Assembly (NCBI GenBank): GCA_003254925.1
Contig: QANZ01034120.1
Span: forward strand, 8,699 to 72,698
Source: Chamaecrista fasciculata
Taxonomy: Eukaryota > Streptophyta > Magnoliopsida > Fabales > Fabaceae
Direction of reading: 5' to 3'
DNA length: 64,000 nt
Part shown: piece by piece, positions 28,890-40,704 of the stretch
How positions within the stretch are numbered: the stretch's first letter is position 1
How the letters are laid out: every line of letters begins with the position of its first letter
Notes under the pieces: generated by a model
The model's database searches: none
The model's input: only the letters and a program-made list of their open reading frames with translations
Told to the model about the DNA's origin: nothing
Made by a program: the position numbers and the translations under genes

Positions 28890-28898
28890 TATTTATTT

Positions 28899-30776
28899 TA
28901 AAAACAACTATTAATGAAAAATTATCAATTTTTTTTTTGGTCGGTAATGAAAAATTATCAATAGATAAATAAAATAACAGTTGGTAGGTGGGGAATGGTG
29001 GAGAGTAGTAAGCCATTTAAGCTACATATGGGCCCCACTGCGTCCTTTGTCATTTTTCATCCTCATAAAGCCCACGTGTGCTCAGTGATTTTTGGGCCCA
29101 ATTCAACCTATGTCTTTTGTTCCACACCTCACTATTTTTCATCTCAGACAACAAATATCATCTTATTTTGACATTTTAATTTTTTTTTTTGTTCTATTTT
29201 TTTTCTTTGATTTCTCAACTACCAACAAGGCAGATTATAGGAAAAAAACTAACAAGAACCAGTGCGACAAAGTCTCTTCCATATTTACTTTTCATGGTAT
29301 ATATCTTAATTGTAGAATTCTAATTATCATGATGGTGTACATTTAAATTTAGTTTCTAAAAAGATATACTTACGTAACGTAATTGAATGAGCCTTCATTT
29401 AGCATTATAAATATAAAAAATCCAAGTGATATTATTATGGTTCAAGAAACAAGGGAAGTAATAATGGGAATTGAATACATGTGTGTTTATAGGCTGTGCC
29501 ACGAGGTTCATTAATAATCAATACCCCAAAAACAAAAAAGTTGGTTTGTTTGATACATATTTTGTCGTTTAGTGGGTTTTGGGCCCAATTTAATGTGACC
29601 ATTCTTGTTGGGGCATTAAAGGGTTATTGTTGGACTCTGACAACTCAAAAGTGATATTTTATTTTGTCGTTTACTGAACCATTCATTCATTTTCATTCAT
29701 TCTCTTTCCCCAATCTAATCAAATTGAAATGAAATGAAAGGCCGGGCTTAATTACCTCTTAATCCATATTTCAACTTGCTTTCCCAACTTGGATTTTAGT
29801 TTATCATTTGCATAATTAGGTTTTAGTTACCCAAGACAAAGTTACAAGTTTTCGGATTTAGGGATGGGCTTGACTTCGTTAGGTCGCTATTAGAAAATGG
29901 TTTATAAATTGGGTCTTTTTAACTAGGGAGTATAATGTATTATAAAAACATTGGTTATTTATTGTGCTTCGAGAATTACAAACAATTAAGAGTAGTAGTA
30001 ATCAAAATCACTAGTTTTGATTTTTAAGTATTTATATGTTAGGATGTTGTACCGATAATAGAAGATACTATTTTGTTGGAAATTTGGAATCCATCTTCCT
30101 TTTTTTTTTTTACTCATGTTTTTCAACAAGATAAAATGGAAATCTGGATGTGGAACCAGCACCCGTACTCAATTATTGGGGTTTTGCTTATATTCTTAAA
30201 TTTGAATGATGGTTGAGTTTGATAATTTGATATTTAAAACATTAAAATTGATAATTTAATTTTTGAAAATACTAAATAACATATTGAAATGAAATAATTA
30301 GTATATTGTTTGATTCTTTTAATGATTAATAAATATATCGTGTATTTTTTCAATGACTAAACTATTTTAAGTTGTTAGATTATTCATTTTTTTCATTCAA
30401 ACCAACTATAGTGGATGAAATAGTATTGAATTATCAACTTTATATTTGAAATATTGAAATGTATAATTTTGGTCTCTAAAAAAATTAAACGTTATACTTG
30501 TTAGTTCTTAAAATAATTAATTATATACTCTTTACTCTTTAGTTTATAAAAATGACTAAAAAATATAGTACTATTTGTTTGTTTTCAAGGACTAAAATAT
30601 ATATTTTAAAGGTTAATTTGTTAAGATAATAATGATAATAAAACAATATTTAATAAAAAGAAAAGAAAAAAAAAATGTATAATAGTTGTATATATTTTGA
30701 TGTATGAAAGAGGCAATAGGGTTTGGTTTGATCACAGTGCAACACGTGAGGTGGATTGTGGATTGAGGAAGAAGTG
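28899..30776. other. Intergenic stretch without a gene
   Basis: It is AT-rich, with old degenerate repeats around 30230-30620 (repeated TTTAATATTTTAAA-like blocks of the kind also seen near 10300-10750 and 32730-32990). Nothing coding is supported. Confidence 0.5.
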
Positions 30777-30785
30777 AAAGAAATA

Positions 30786-31184
30786 GGGTAAATTACACTT
30801 TGGTACCCTGTGGTTTGAAACTTGACACTTTGGTACCCTGTGGTATTCTCCTTTAATACTTTGGTACCCTTTGGAGCTATTTTATAATTTTAACCATAAT
30901 AAATTTTGCAAAAATTACATATTGACCCCTAAATTTTTTTAAAGTTTTCATTTTAGTCCCTAGATAATATGTATCTAGGGACCTATTTGTAATTTTTAAA
31001 AAACTTTTTAGGGTCAATATGTAATTTTTGCAAAATTTATCATGGTTAAAATTAAAAAATAACTCCAAAGGGTACCAAAGTGTTAATGGAGAATACCACA
31101 GGGTACCAAAGTGTCAAGTTTCAAACCACAGGGTACCAAAGTGAAATAGGGTCAAACCACAGGGTACCAAAGTGTAATTTACCC
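30786..31184. mobile_element. Mutator-type foldback MITE, 399 bp
   Basis: The element is a near-complete palindrome built from CACTTTGGTACCCTGTGG blocks on the left and their complements on the right, with ends GGGTAAATTACAC and GTGTAATTTACCC. A perfect 9-bp duplication, AAAGAAATA, lies at 30777-30785 and 31185-31193. The right arm has one extra GGTACC block. The terminal bases match those of the element at 13214 (GGGTAAATT.CA), so both probably use the same transposase. No open frame is supported. Confidence 0.9.
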
Positions 31185-31193
31185 AAAGAAATA

Positions 31194-32990
31194 TAACTGA
31201 ATATGGAAAAATGGTGACAGTCACAAATTCATGAGAAAGCGACGGAACCATGTAAGTATTCCACGTGTTGCCATTTTATGGTTAGCGACAAATATTTTCG
31301 CCACTACCCTTCTTAGCCTACCCTCCACATTTGGACCTCCTATAACACTTCTCTACCAATCAAATCAGTTTTTTTTTTTAAAAAAACAAAGAATTGTCTT
31401 CCTAGTTCCTTGATACCACTATCATCTTTATTTTTATTTTATTTTTCTCATAACGCAACGGTTGATATATGTTTTAAAAGGAAAATATTAGGCTCGAGGC
31501 CAATGACACACCTTATTTCTAGAATTCACATGATGACACATGAAATTTTTTTATTACAATTACCTCATAGTTCATGCATAAAGATTTTTCATCTTATACT
31601 ACTGACTAACTTGGACATGAAATTAATATATAATCTCTGGTCACCTATCTTGTTTGTACTTAATTAACTACGTCTACAGGACTCTCCTCTTATTTACATA
31701 TTAACTTTACCATTGAGAGTTTTTCTATTATTTTTTTTTTGATAAATTATTCTTGATCACATTCTCTGAAATTATCTAGTAACTGAATTGATTACTTTTA
31801 TAAGTTTATAATAAATGTTATTATTAGATAAAATCTCATGGCAGAGTTTCTTATGAGATACTATAATAAATAAGGAGATTTTGGTAGTTAGTAGTTACAT
31901 TTCTGAGTAATTTAATCGTGCATGTATGTATGTATGTATGTATGTATGTATGTATGTATGTATGTATGTATGTATGTATGTATGGTGATGGTCCTTTGAT
32001 AGCGGGTACGAATGTAGAAATTAACCTGAATATTGACTCCAGAATTGACAAAATATATATGTTAAAAAGAAATTAAATAGTGAAACTCTATTTTAATTGG
32101 ACAGGTAGATAGTCAGCAATAGGACCCTCATCCAATGTAGTCAGACAAGAAAACCAAACACATATGGGTCATATCCCAAATCATGATACTTTAGACTCCA
32201 AGACTCCTAAGCTTATAGTAATTACTCCACAAGCTAGCTAGAGTGGCTTCTTCAAACACAATTCAAGATTTTGGAACCATGAAACTCATGATGAGAGTAA
32301 GCTTAATTGCCTGTTTTTACCAAAACAGTGATTCAATTAACCCAAAATCCAACACGAGCTAGGGGACATATAAATACTAAATAGTAACATATATTTTACA
32401 TATATAGGTAGGGACCCCATAAAAAAAAAGTAACAATTTATTATAAATTTTTAAACCCGTTTCCACATGGTACAGTACACACCTAGCTTACTTATTACTA
32501 TCTCATTAAAATGACCAGCTCCTCTTATAAGTTGCCACTCCAAAAACAAAGGAAATATTGTACCTAATTTTGTAGGGCAATGTGTGTGTATGTTATTCAT
32601 TAATCATTAATTACATTGTATGGAATTGCAGAGGACACGACCTGACATTAAGGTCCCTGGATGATATTGGTCAAGAAAGCGCATTGAAATTGAAATTATG
32701 TATAATATATATACATATAAGTGAATTAATAATTTGATTATCCCCGAATTAACAATTCAATTCTTAAAATATAAACATTGAAATATATAAATTAGTCTGT
32801 GAATGACAAATAATATATTCTTTTGTTATTAAATATTTTTTTTGGATTGAATAGTTATGAAGAGATTAAAATAATATATTATTAATCTATAAAAATGATT
32901 AATAAATATATTATTTTGATTTTTTAAATATTAAAATAAATATTTTAATATTTCAAACTTAATAAGTTTTTTTAGAGTTAAATTATTAAG
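31194..32990. other. Intergenic stretch without a gene
   Basis: No gene is supported. It contains the tetranucleotide microsatellite described below and a degenerate AT-rich repeat near 32730-32990. Confidence 0.5.
31920..31984. repeat. (TATG)n microsatellite, about 16 units
   Basis: A pure TATG run of about 64 bp. The 66-codon minus frame across it (a series of YIHT residues) is a translation of the repeat, not a gene. Confidence 0.95.
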
Positions 32991-32999
32991 GCAAAACAC

Positions 33000-33559
33000 C
33001 ATTTCGTGTCCCTAACGTTTGCGGTGATTTTTAGTTATGCCTCTAACGTGTTATTTGTGTCAGTTGTGCCCCCAATGTGAAACGTTAGTTTATGCTTCCA
33101 ATTTCAATCATCCACAACAAAAAATACCATTTTCGCATGATTTAAGTTCGGTTTTGATAAAATTTCATAGGAGTTTTAATTTTCGGACATCAAAAACTTA
33201 ATTCCTTGGATAAATTTCAAATATTAAGCTCAAAATAGCCTCAAATCCGAAGAAAATCGGACTCGATGAACCCTAAAAAAGACCAAAACGGAATGCAGCA
33301 AAACGAAGCATTTTTTTCAAAATTTCTATGTGCAAAATGATCCTTAGGAGCCGAAAATGAGTACTCATAAACTAATTTATCAAAACAAACTGAAATTAAC
33401 ACGGATTTAAGCTCAAAAATTCCGAAAAAGGTACAATAACAAGGGTGGGAGCATAATTGAAACTAACGTTTCATATTGGGGGCACAACTGACACAAATAA
33501 AACGTTAGGGGCATAACTGAAAATCACCGCAAACGTTAGGGTCACGAAAGGTTTTTGCC
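33000..33559. mobile_element. Mutator-type MITE, 560 bp
   Basis: The left arm has GTCCCTAACGTTTGCGGTGA and TAACGTGTTATTTGTGTCAG blocks. The right arm carries their complements (GACACAAATAAAACGTTAGG and TCACCGCAAACGTTAGG). A perfect 9-bp duplication, AATTATTAA, lies at 32991-32999 and 33560-33568. The central 300 bp are unique and non-coding. This family differs in sequence from the elements at 13214, 28001 and 30786. Confidence 0.88.
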
Positions 33560-33568
33560 AATTATTAA

Positions 33569-34544
33569 TTTAGTCTCTCTATATATAAAACGTCATGATG
33601 AGGAAAATGTTCCTAGTATTTTCCCGATAGGGCAGATTCGAGAGCTTAGGTGATGGTGGCCTGAAAATTGGATGCCAGATGACGCTCTACAATAAGCCAA
33701 GCAATGGTAAAGAAAAAATAAGGGAAGAGAAAATATATAGAGGGGAAGGAAGAAAAGAACAAGAAGAAAAAGAGGCGGCTTCTTAAATGGAGGCACATGG
33801 ATGCATGTGAAGTTAATGTGGTGACTAATGGGAAAATGCAACAAAATATGAATATGAAAGAAAGCGCACAAAAATTATTAAAAGGGATTTCTTAGATGGA
33901 GGAAGCCAACAAATAAACAACATATATAATATATATAGTTATATATAAATAAGAGAAGACGTGGTCCCTAGACCGTCTTATATATAAATAAAATGTAATG
34001 ACCAATGAGGGTAGTCACTATCTAAAACTTGGACAGTTGTATTGTCAAGCTAGCACACGTGTCAGCCCTTAATTAAGAAAAGGGCATACCCTTAAAAAGT
34101 GGCTAATTCTACAATCCACTAAGGGTGGGGTAAGGTCCCAAAAGACTTTGTCTAGGATCTGACTCCTTGATTGTCCGTGTCCAACAGCAAACAATGTGGA
34201 TACAATTGAAGCTAGCAGAAATTCTTCGTCTCAATAAAATGGCATGTGATCAAAGTTTCTTCTCACTCACAGAGTCACATGCAACCCAATGTTAGTGGGG
34301 CGTCCATGCTTGATATTGTAGGGCCATCTAGCCACATGATGAGAATTCAGAGGCCACCCTCACCTTCTTTTTCTCTTCATTCATGCCTTCTTCACTTTGT
34401 AAACTCATGACCCATATTATGTTTCAATATCAACTTCCATCATCACCTTCTCCCCTTAAACACTTTTACCTTGTTTAAATTCCCTCACACACCCACATAT
34501 ATACAACTTTTTTTTTTATGATTTATATATTTTCTGTTGAGAGT
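33569..34544. other. Intergenic stretch without a gene
   Basis: No supported gene; the 92-codon minus frame at 33593-33871 is low-complexity and without features. Composition becomes less AT-rich near 34100-34450, but I recognise nothing there. Confidence 0.45.
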
Positions 34545-34665
34545 TTGAATCTTGACACAACGGTAAAATTGTTGTACGAGTTCAAATCTTGAAAACTGTC
34601 TCTCTGTAAAACAAAAATAAGACTACATACATCTTGGCCCTCTCAAGACACCACCTAATGAGAGC
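34545..34665 (+). mobile_element. Degenerate Au-type SINE relic
   Basis: The order of motifs matches the plant Au SINE: CAACGGTAAAATTGTTG, then GAGTTCAAATCTTG (box B), GAAAACTGTCTCT, AAGACTACATACAT and CTTGGCCCTCTCAAGACACC. An internal part (the second half of the tRNA-like head) is deleted and the 3' end is short. Many substitutions point to an old copy. Confidence 0.65.
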
Positions 34666-35464
34666 CAACTCAAACCAAGGTTCAAAGGCCAAAACACAGA
34701 TCCTAATTCAATTTCAGGAACATTGTTTGTGTGTATATATATATATATATTAAAGCAGCAATAAACAGAGCCAAATCCTACAATTTTAAAGCGTAATTGC
34801 AATTATACAAGGGTGTAACTTCAAAGCAATACAAATCCCGAGGAAAATGGATTATCAATGAGAAAAAGAGGTGAATTATTAGAACGATGATCGATGTTAA
34901 CAACCGGAGGGCGATAAAAATTAAAGAAAAAAGAAAAAGCCCCTTTTTTCTAATTGCCGAAATTTATAGCCATGCGCGCATTGTTAAATTACTATGAATC
35001 AATGTTGATTGGTGGGCAATTTGTTGTTTTTAAAATGAGGAAAGATGCAGACTGAGAGGTCCAGTTTGCTTTCATGTCCAGCTGTATTAGAATTTACAAC
35101 ATGACCAACTTTATTCAATTCATATATTTTTTTCTTTTTCTAATAAAGGAGGAGGGAAAGGAATCAAAACAGGTAGTAGCATGCGATGCATGTTCATCTT
35201 CATTCAATTCAGTAATATTAAATACTAATTAATGTAAAGAATGATAAATATAAAGAAATTTAAAAGAGAGAGGTTAAGAGTTAAGACTCATCATAATGCA
35301 GCTCAGAACTCAAAAAAAGAGGGAAAAATCCATCCATATCCATATACACAATAAAATACATGAATTTAAAAACAAATAAAAGCGATATATTTAAGAGAGG
35401 GAGGAAGGAAAAAAAAAAAAAGAAGCACCTGGCTCGCGATAAGCCTAGGCTCAATTCGACGTTT
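34666..35464. other. 3' flank of the bHLH gene, AT-rich
   Basis: It includes a TA run at 34735-34751 and the likely 3' untranslated region of the minus-strand bHLH gene near 35250-35464. No other gene is seen. Confidence 0.5.
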
Positions 35465-36094
35465 TCACGGTCGAGCCAACAAGAGCCGATCGGCCGGAGC
35501 TCCGGCGCCGGCTCCGGCACCGGTGAGAAGCTCGGTGAGCGCCGTCATGGCTCGGACTTGCATCTCCAAAGCCGATATATAATCAGTGGTTTCTTCCAGA
35601 AGATTCGGGAAAGAGATTTTCCGGCAACCAGGAACTAATCGGCTGAGAACTCGCGCTTTCTTCTGAACAGCCGGTAAATTCCTTCTCTGATTTCGAATCT
35701 CCGGTTTCTTCAATCCTTTCGCGGCGGTTTTCTTCACTTTCTTGTGGTGTCTCTGGAATCTCCAACGGCTGAGTGGAGTCGCCAGAATCGAACGACTCCA
35801 CCGACTTCTTCCTTTAGCCGTCGCTGCTAGAACTCTATCGGCGGTTTCGCGAACTTCGCGGCCGGCGATATGCTTAGTCGCCGGAGAAGGAGTCCGACGA
35901 CGGAGGACGTGGCGGAGGGCTTCGACGAGCTTGGAGGAGTAGATCCGTTGCTCTGTCTCGGATCTCCATCGAATATGATTTGGGGAATTCTGATGGTTCA
36001 CATCGTGGCCACCGATTTTCCTGCGCTTTTTCTGATTGGATTCTTGCAACGTATCGGAATGACTGGAATCTAGGTTTGGTACCAAAGACGCCAT
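35465..36094 (-). CDS. Atypical bHLH factor, AIF/bHLH149-like
   Basis: An intronless 209-residue gene begins MASLVPNLDSSHSDTLQESN. A basic segment RWRSETEQRIYSSKLVEALRH and RETADRVLAATAKGRSRWSR (residues about 42-102) is typical of the AIF group (bHLH147-150). The helix-loop-helix lies at about residues 142-190 (KKARVLSRLVPGCRKISFPN, LLEETTDYISALEMQVRAM). The family lacks the Glu/Arg pair needed for E-box contact. Arabidopsis relatives act as non-DNA-binding repressors in brassinosteroid and growth control by pairing with other bHLH proteins. In Arabidopsis bHLH149 (At1g09250) lies close to STR6 (At1g09280), and both types occur in this window about 18 kb apart. The tail ends GAGAGAGAPADRLLLARP, a short Gly-Ala run. 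Other open frames here are GC-driven shadows. Confidence 0.9.
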   Translation of the reverse strand: MASLVPNLDSSHSDTLQESNQKKRRKIGGHDVNHQNSPNHIRWRSETEQRIYSSKLVEALRHVLRRRTPSPATKHIAGREVRETADRVLAATAKGRSRWSRSILATPLSRWRFQRHHKKVKKTAAKGLKKPEIRNQRRNLPAVQKKARVLSRLVPGCRKISFPNLLEETTDYISALEMQVRAMTALTELLTGAGAGAGAPADRLLLARP

Positions 36095-36299
36095 ATATAG
36101 AAGCAGAATCAGAGATTATTCGTCCCGCTTCACCTTCTCCTATTAGTGTCTGTATAGAAACGGAGAATACAAACAAGTACGAGCGCAGGAAAGAAATAGA
36201 AGTGAATGAAATGAATTCTTCTAAAAGATGTATTTAGAAAACAGAGGTGTGATGAAAATGGAACAGATCATGAATGAGGTTTTGAATGCGAATAAAGAA

Positions 36300-36430
36300 T
36301 CAGACGAAGAAAACAATGATCTGGGAGAGAGAGAGAAAATGAGATAGAGAGAGAGGAAGCGAAGTGGAATGTAATGGGTTACTGGTTTGAATAAGTATTT
36401 GTAGAGAGAGAGAGAGAGTGGGGTCTATGG
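36300..36430 (-). promoter_or_regulatory. CT-rich leader of the bHLH gene
   Basis: On the minus strand this is a TC/CT-rich tract with CTCTCTCTCTCTCTCT runs, 200-330 bp upstream of the start codon. Such Y-patch or GAGA-type tracts are common in plant core promoters and leaders. The transcription start is not determined. Confidence 0.45.
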
Positions 36431-39299
36431 ATTCAGGAGAGAGAGAAGAATGAAAGCTATTCACGGGGAAGTGGGAACCACGCGTCCTTGCCTTACTCAC
36501 ATTAATTACCTTTTGCCTTTCTCTCTGTTGCCGAGGTTCTCTCTTTTAATTTCTTTTTTCTATTCTAATATATATATATTTTTTTTTAAAAAAAAATCTA
36601 CGTTTTTAAAGGCTATAAATGAACCTTGCAAATCCTACTATTCATCTTCGTTCTTCAATTCAAACCTGGCCTTTAAGATTCAAACCCACTAAGATATACT
36701 ACTAAAAAAAAAAAATCCCACTTTGGGGATATTTTGGTTTGTTTTTTTTTTTAAAAAATGTATATACTTTCAGAGAAAATTATGATTCTCTGGCGTACAG
36801 TTCCCGTTGATAGGATAGATTGAACTTATCCTTCTGGCGGTTTAGATTCCAACCTAATTAGGAGCATATGATAATTAAATTGTAGTGAGGGTGGCAACGA
36901 AAATTGTCTTATTAATTAAACAGTTTAACATTTGAAGGTTTGACTAATAGAACCGAAAGATAAGGCTAACAAATTACAATCAACTTTTAATATTTAATTA
37001 TAAAATAAGGGAGAAGGATGGAGACCTCACATGGCGCCTCCCATGAGGAAAAATTTTAGGTTTATTTGATTGGGCAATGTGGCTAGTGGACAACTTGTGT
37101 CTTTAAATTATACCATTCTTATTATGCATTCCTAACTAATTTATGCGATATTTTCCTTCAAATTCAGCCTCTTACTCTGTTATTATTCTAAACTTCGATT
37201 CAACAAAACGTTAAAAATTCAATAGTCACGGGAGGCAGAAACTATTCGTACTCCTAGTAGATTGTAAACAAAAGGGTAGTATCTAATGACTAATATTCTG
37301 TAGCTGTAGAGGATAAGATCCCCCATGTTGGATCAATCATCTTAACTTGCCTGCAAAGATATAACCTAAGTCCTAAAGAAAGAAAGAGGAGGATAATTAA
37401 GGGAAAAGAAAGATTAAAGCATTTATTATGTTAAGCAAAGTGTCTAACTTTCACATGCGGGAACACGATGACGATAGTAATCTATTTGGATACCCAAAGT
37501 AGTGTTTGGTGATAATGTTGTTTTTTCATCTCTACGTCACCTTGTAGGTAACAACACTTCTTTTTGACTTGTACATTTACGCACAGCATAAACGACGTTT
37601 TCAATCAATGGGTGGCTTTTTTTTACAGGAAGGTAAAAATTTTACCCAACATAGTTTTAAGAAAGAAAGCAAGCAACATGAGGGTTCCAAGTGATCTAAC
37701 CAAACAGCGATCGCCACTGTTGCCTCATCCAACGGTCCAGATTGATGGTCAGTATACCAGTTGGTCAGACGAAATGATAGGATTTTTTCTTAAAGAAAAA
37801 AAGAAAATTAAGGGTGGAATGAAGGGCAAGGCCAATGAATCCATGACAAAATCGAGAGCATGTGACAAAAGCCATAGAATCATGGCCCCCCAGGAGGAAC
37901 AAAGATTAAAGTCATAGTATTTGTATTATAATAATGTTAAACTTCACTGTGTTTCTTTCTTACCTTTTCCTCCAAAGATTGATGGACTGTTCATGCTTTT
38001 AAAATAAAAATATAGCACCTCTCGACACGAATACATATACTACAAGAAAAAAAAAATTAGAGAAAGAAAGTGTCAATAAAATTCATATTTCTCTCTCTGA
38101 ACTGTGGTGCATTTGCACTCCAAGTCTTTGTTTGGCTTGGCTCCCAAAGATGTTTATGACATGGAAATGGCTTATTGGATGCCAATTTGGTGTTTGCCAC
38201 TTGGCATTCGCCAATTGGATACTACAGTGGGGCCAAACTAGTATGTTTTTATTCCGGGCAATGATTAGAGGCCTATGCTTATGCACCCAAATAAAAAAGC
38301 CAAAATAGGATACAGAAAACAAATACATAAATAAATAAATAAAGAAAAGGGAGAAGCCAAGCCATGTGGTTGTTTTCATCGCACTTTCTATCATCTGGGC
38401 CTCTATTTTGTTTTTTAATGAAAGGATACGTCAGACTCATCTTCCCTTTCTCATATGGCGTGGCTACATTTCGTCCACATTGCCTTCCTTGCTTCCTATA
38501 CTCAGAAGAATATATCCAGTACATAATAACTCTGCATTGTATAATACACTCCATGGCCATGCGCATGCTTCAGTTGCGAGAAGATAATAATATTAAATAA
38601 TAAACAGTAAATATATCAGAATAAGAACAGCTAGGTGGGATTGTGATTTGTGAAATTGGAAATGAACCAGAGATCAGCTTCGTATACAGATGACATGCCA
38701 GAGAGGTTTGCCCCCTTCAAAGAGACAAGCTTCACTGTCTTAAACAGCCCCATCCAAAAATATTAAACAACAATGAAGTTAGTCTATGCAACAATTTTCT
38801 CCTTCAGCCAGGAAATTAAAGAAGCATTAGACTAGGGAAATAATTAAATAACAAAGATATGAATACAACGTTAGACATCTACCCTTTCTCTCAGAAATTT
38901 CACTATCACCACACACTATTTGTATTCAATTTTTAAAGTTATCTTAGCATGAAAAGAAATCTTTTCTCAGTAAACAATTGGCAAAACAACGCAGAGAGAC
39001 AAGCCAGGTTATACTTTTACACATATTTTCTTTTGTTATTTTTTTTAATCTTCAAGTTGGGTTACCAGGAATTGCAAATCTTCTAGATTATCCAAGTCAG
39101 ACGACTAATTGTGTTTCTGCACAAAGTTTGTGTTCAATTTGGTGTCTTGATATCATTATAATATTGGATGGAAAATTTGGCCAAAGCACAAACTAAATTA
39201 CAATATAAAAGATAAGTTAAAGCAGGTGACCGCATAAGACAAAAAACATTAGAGGTGCCGCTTGCTTCCCAACATGGTTTTTCTGCGCCACGTATCCAA
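36431..39299. other. Intergenic stretch without a recognised gene
   Basis: The region is AT-rich. The 117-codon plus frame at 37564-37917 and the frames at 38083-38600 on both strands have no domain, are not clearly richer in G+C than their flanks and overlap each other, so I do not call them. Confidence 0.45.
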
Positions 39300-40130
39300 C
39301 GTGTAAGTCATTTGATTAATACATGTCATTTGTTTAATTTTATATTACAGGCGTCCCTTAACCAATAATACTTCATGAATTATTGACTTAGTTAAGCAAA
39401 CAAAGTGCTGACTCATATTTGATGCAGAATGGTTACCAGATGTGAACCGAATCACCTGATTACGGCGGCTTATTGATTGTGTTCTCAGAATACCAAACCA
39501 AACCCAAAGGAATCATCTCTCGTTACAAATGGTATATCCTGTATCTTTATAGAACTCTATGCCTAAATGAATTCACAACTAATTTCTCATTATTTTATTC
39601 TATATACTTCTTCCACATATGGATACTCCTTCAAACTTCTTGCTACTCGGTTTGATGATAATTTATTATGTCAACACATTGAGGATTTGCATTATTGCAA
39701 TTAACTTGAAAAAATTGTTTATTTGGGACGAGTTAGAATTACAATGGATTATAAATCATAGATGGGTTCCGAATTCCAAAACAAAACATATGCGAATATT
39801 GCAAATTTAAAACACAAAGAAATCTGACATCTCAGAGATTAGGCCTTAATAACTGCGGGCACTCGTAAAAGCAAAAAACACAACTCAATCAAGATTCAAG
39901 TTTGAACCAAACAAAAAGTCGGAAGAGGCTTATTTTGTGGGTGTTTTCCCGTATGAATATCTTCCTTATGCGCAAAAGATCCTCAGGCAGGCAGGATTCT
40001 CATGGAGCAAGTTTTCAATGTGTAAAATTAAAATATGAATGGGTATTCTTCAGGTGTTCTTTAATCCAATGCTATGATAAATCTCTAAACTCATCTCTAC
40101 AAGTAGAATATTATCCGTTTTTGAGGAATA
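39300..40130. repeat. Segmental duplicate of 51700-51850 plus 53605-54212
   Basis: 39300-39470 matches 51700-51850 (TATATTACA.GCGTCCCTT; CAGATGTGA.CCGAATCAC). 39465-40130 then matches 53605-54212 (ATACCAAACCAAACC; TATGCGCAAAAGATCCTCA). The two blocks are adjacent here but 1.75 kb apart in unit 1, where the AAA-gene relic lies between them. One short frame here (GVFPYEYLPYAQKILRQAGF at about 39937) looks like an old coding exon of unknown origin and is degenerate in the other copy. This suggests an older, third round of duplication. Confidence 0.75.
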
Positions 40131-40704
40131 TGAGCTCCTAGGTCGTCAATATAATGACCAAACCTATTGAATAAACATGAAACCCACTAGTATCGTGCCT
40201 TTCACCAAACTTCCACATATAATTGATGGATGAGTTTAATGTGGGGTTCGGTGGAACGAACGCGTATTACTATGTCTTGTTCAAATATTTTAATCCCTCT
40301 ACTAACAGAAGTATTTCCCTCCCACATGGATTGACTACATTTATGTATAATAAGGACTCTTTACATACACTAATAAATTCCTTTTCCAGGTTTACAATAT
40401 ATTGAATAAAACGCAACTGCGCACGAGTGTCTGCCTAGTTACTTGTTAGCCAATTCATTCCTTGCTTATCCACTAAACAACCATCTTAATAATGACTAAA
40501 TACAATAATGGTACTAATTTTATATTTTTTTATAGAGTGAAGATGACATCTTATTAGCCACAGGAAGTGGCCAGACGAAATTCTTAATTATTCTTAACTA
40601 AAAAACAGATTATATTAGAAGAAAGATCATGAGTGAGCATCAAGCATCTGAATATTATATAGGTTGCAAATGAAAGAAGAACAAGAGTTAAGGAGAGGCA
40701 CTAC
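40131..40704. other. Intergenic stretch
   Basis: No gene is seen between the segmental duplicate and the 3' end of the SOQ1 pseudogene. Confidence 0.5.

Noticed and set aside
28685-28972. Open frame made of repeated MGPKLQQKKLWDQNETFVIV
   Set aside because: It is a translation of the 60-bp tandem copies in the Pack-MULE right arm; the 60-bp period keeps any frame open.
35874-36237. Several overlapping frames around the bHLH start
   Set aside because: GC-rich shadows of the bHLH gene; only the 209-codon frame has the AIF signatures.
37564-37917. 117-codon plus frame starting MTCTFTHSINDVFNQ
   Set aside because: No domain and no clear compositional difference from its flanks; nothing supports translation.
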